NCBI RefSeq assembly: GCF_003865135.1 | Contig: NZ_BHZC01000001.1 | Coordinates: 2,790,001-2,854,000, forward strand | DNA from: Streptomyces chrestomyceticus JCM 4735 | GTDB lineage: Bacteria > Actinomycetota > Actinomycetes > Streptomycetales > Streptomycetaceae | Length of the DNA: 64,000 nt | Direction: 5' to 3' | Part shown: in pieces, positions 63,317 through 64,000 of the stretch | Position numbering within the stretch: position 1 is the first letter of the stretch | Layout of the letters: each line of letters begins with the position of its first letter | Made by a program: the position numbers and the translations under genes | Notes under the pieces: generated by a model | Databases searched by the model: none | Told to the model about the DNA's origin: nothing | The model's input: only the letters and a program-made list of their open reading frames with translations

Positions 63317-64000
63317 GTGAGGCGAAGCAAGTCGGGCCCCGAGCCGCAGGAACCGCGGCGGGGCAACTTCACGCCACCGTCGCACAGTGCGGCACCGGCC
63401 CCCGGCGCGGCCGAGAGCCCGGTCGCCACCGTCCCCGTGAGCGGCGGGCGGTTCTCGCCGCGCAACTGGCGGGTGGCCACCCGCCTCAACGCGATCCTGC
63501 TGATCCCCGTACTCGTCGCCCTGGTCTTCGGCGGCCTGCGGGTCAACGCCTCCGTCGAGACCTGGCAGGAGGCCCAGGACGCCGAGGCCACCGCCAAGCT
63601 GGTACGCGCCGCGGCGGCCTACAGCCACGCCATCATCGACGAGCGCGACCGCACCGCCCAGCCGCTGCTGGCCGGCAAGCGGGACGACCCCGCGGTGAGC
63701 GAGGCCCGCCGGGCCACCGACACCGCCGCCGGCGCGTTCCACGCCGCGGTCAAGGAGATGCCCGCCAAGGAGGGCCTCAAGCGCCGCCTCGCCGCCTTCC
63801 AGAAGGCCGAGCCCGGCCTGACGAAGCTGCGCGAGGCCGCGTACACGCCGCAGCTTCCCGGCGTCCGCACCGAAGAGGGCTACGTCGCCATCCAGCACCC
63901 GCTGATGGAGTTCGCCAACGAGCTGGGCCTGGGCACCGGCAACATCACCTCCTACGGCCGTACGGTCTACGCCGTCTCGCTGGCCAAGGCCGCCGAGTCG
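63317..64000 (+). CDS. Second conservon sensor kinase CvnA, 3' truncated by the window
   Basis: The first 228 residues of another CvnA-type protein; the frame is open to the right edge. GTG 63317 follows GAGAGG. A Pro/Ser-rich N-terminus leads to NWRVATRLNAILLIPVLVAL (TM1, with GGLRVNASV after it), then the helical start of a nitrate/nitrite-sensing domain (AAAAYSHAIIDERDRTAQPL). It is parallel to CvnA1, and from memory two tandem conservons occur here in S. coelicolor. Symbol left empty because the copy number is uncertain. Confidence 0.88.
   Translation, partial: MRRSKSGPEPQEPRRGNFTPPSHSAAPAPGAAESPVATVPVSGGRFSPRNWRVATRLNAILLIPVLVALVFGGLRVNASVETWQEAQDAEATAKLVRAAAAYSHAIIDERDRTAQPLLAGKRDDPAVSEARRATDTAAGAFHAAVKEMPAKEGLKRRLAAFQKAEPGLTKLREAAYTPQLPGVRTEEGYVAIQHPLMEFANELGLGTGNITSYGRTVYAVSLAKAAES

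Overview
The window is a stretch of high-GC chromosome from a Streptomyces or very close relative. GTG and TTG starts are frequent, third codon positions are strongly G/C, and lineage markers are present: NsdA, NdgR, a lysine-tailed HupS, two adjacent conservons and an Xre/DUF397 module. From memory, gene order follows the S. coelicolor core region around SCO5586-SCO5540 almost gene for gene. No database search was possible.

Layout. 0-14 kb: the 3' part of a phosphopentomutase-like gene, ffh, the nitrogen operon amtB-glnK-glnD behind paired GlnR boxes, nsdA behind a 1.2-kb repeat-rich gap, a primase/polymerase-domain protein, and ftsY with an apparent frameshift. 14-22 kb: an NCS1 permease, a luciferase-like oxidoreductase, the glucose permease glcP and smc. 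22-26 kb: a small coiled-coil protein, acylphosphatase, a CAP-domain exported protein (also frameshifted), two small hypotheticals, and a flavodoxin-fold reductase divergent from an HxlR regulator. 26-48 kb: a dense housekeeping run. It holds mutM-rnc-rpmF-DUF177-DivIVA-like-coaD-rsmD-recG-DAK2 read leftward, rpmB, thiD-thiL, a stand-alone Lrp ligand domain, a lipoprotein, ddl-gpsA-plsC, cofC, hupS and leuCD divergent from ndgR. 48-50 kb: a DUF4188 protein divergent from a MerR regulator, five alternating tRNA-Glu/tRNA-Gln genes and a HAD hydrolase. 50.3-54.4 kb: an accessory block with a secreted protein ending in a bacteriocin-like glycine zipper, a small membrane protein, two DUF397 genes with an Xre regulator, and a probable toxin-antitoxin pair. 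54.4-64 kb: gltX, a fumarylacetoacetase-family hydrolase, a repeat peptide gene, conservon cvnA-B-C-D, and the start of a second conservon.

Functional links. Ffh and FtsY, the two proteins of SRP targeting, flank the ammonium-sensing operon. MutM, RecG and Smc serve repair and chromosome organisation, and HupS compacts the nucleoid. Ddl, GpsA and PlsC supply wall and membrane precursors. The tRNA array encodes the two tRNAs charged by a non-discriminating GluRS, and gltX lies 5 kb away.

Most interesting candidates: the secreted bacteriocin-like protein with its membrane partner (50.8-51.9 kb), the RelE-like pair (53.8-54.4 kb), and the duplicated-octapeptide gene next to the conservon (56.8-57.0 kb). 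The two single-base frameshifts, both in C/G homopolymers, look more like sequence errors than biology.
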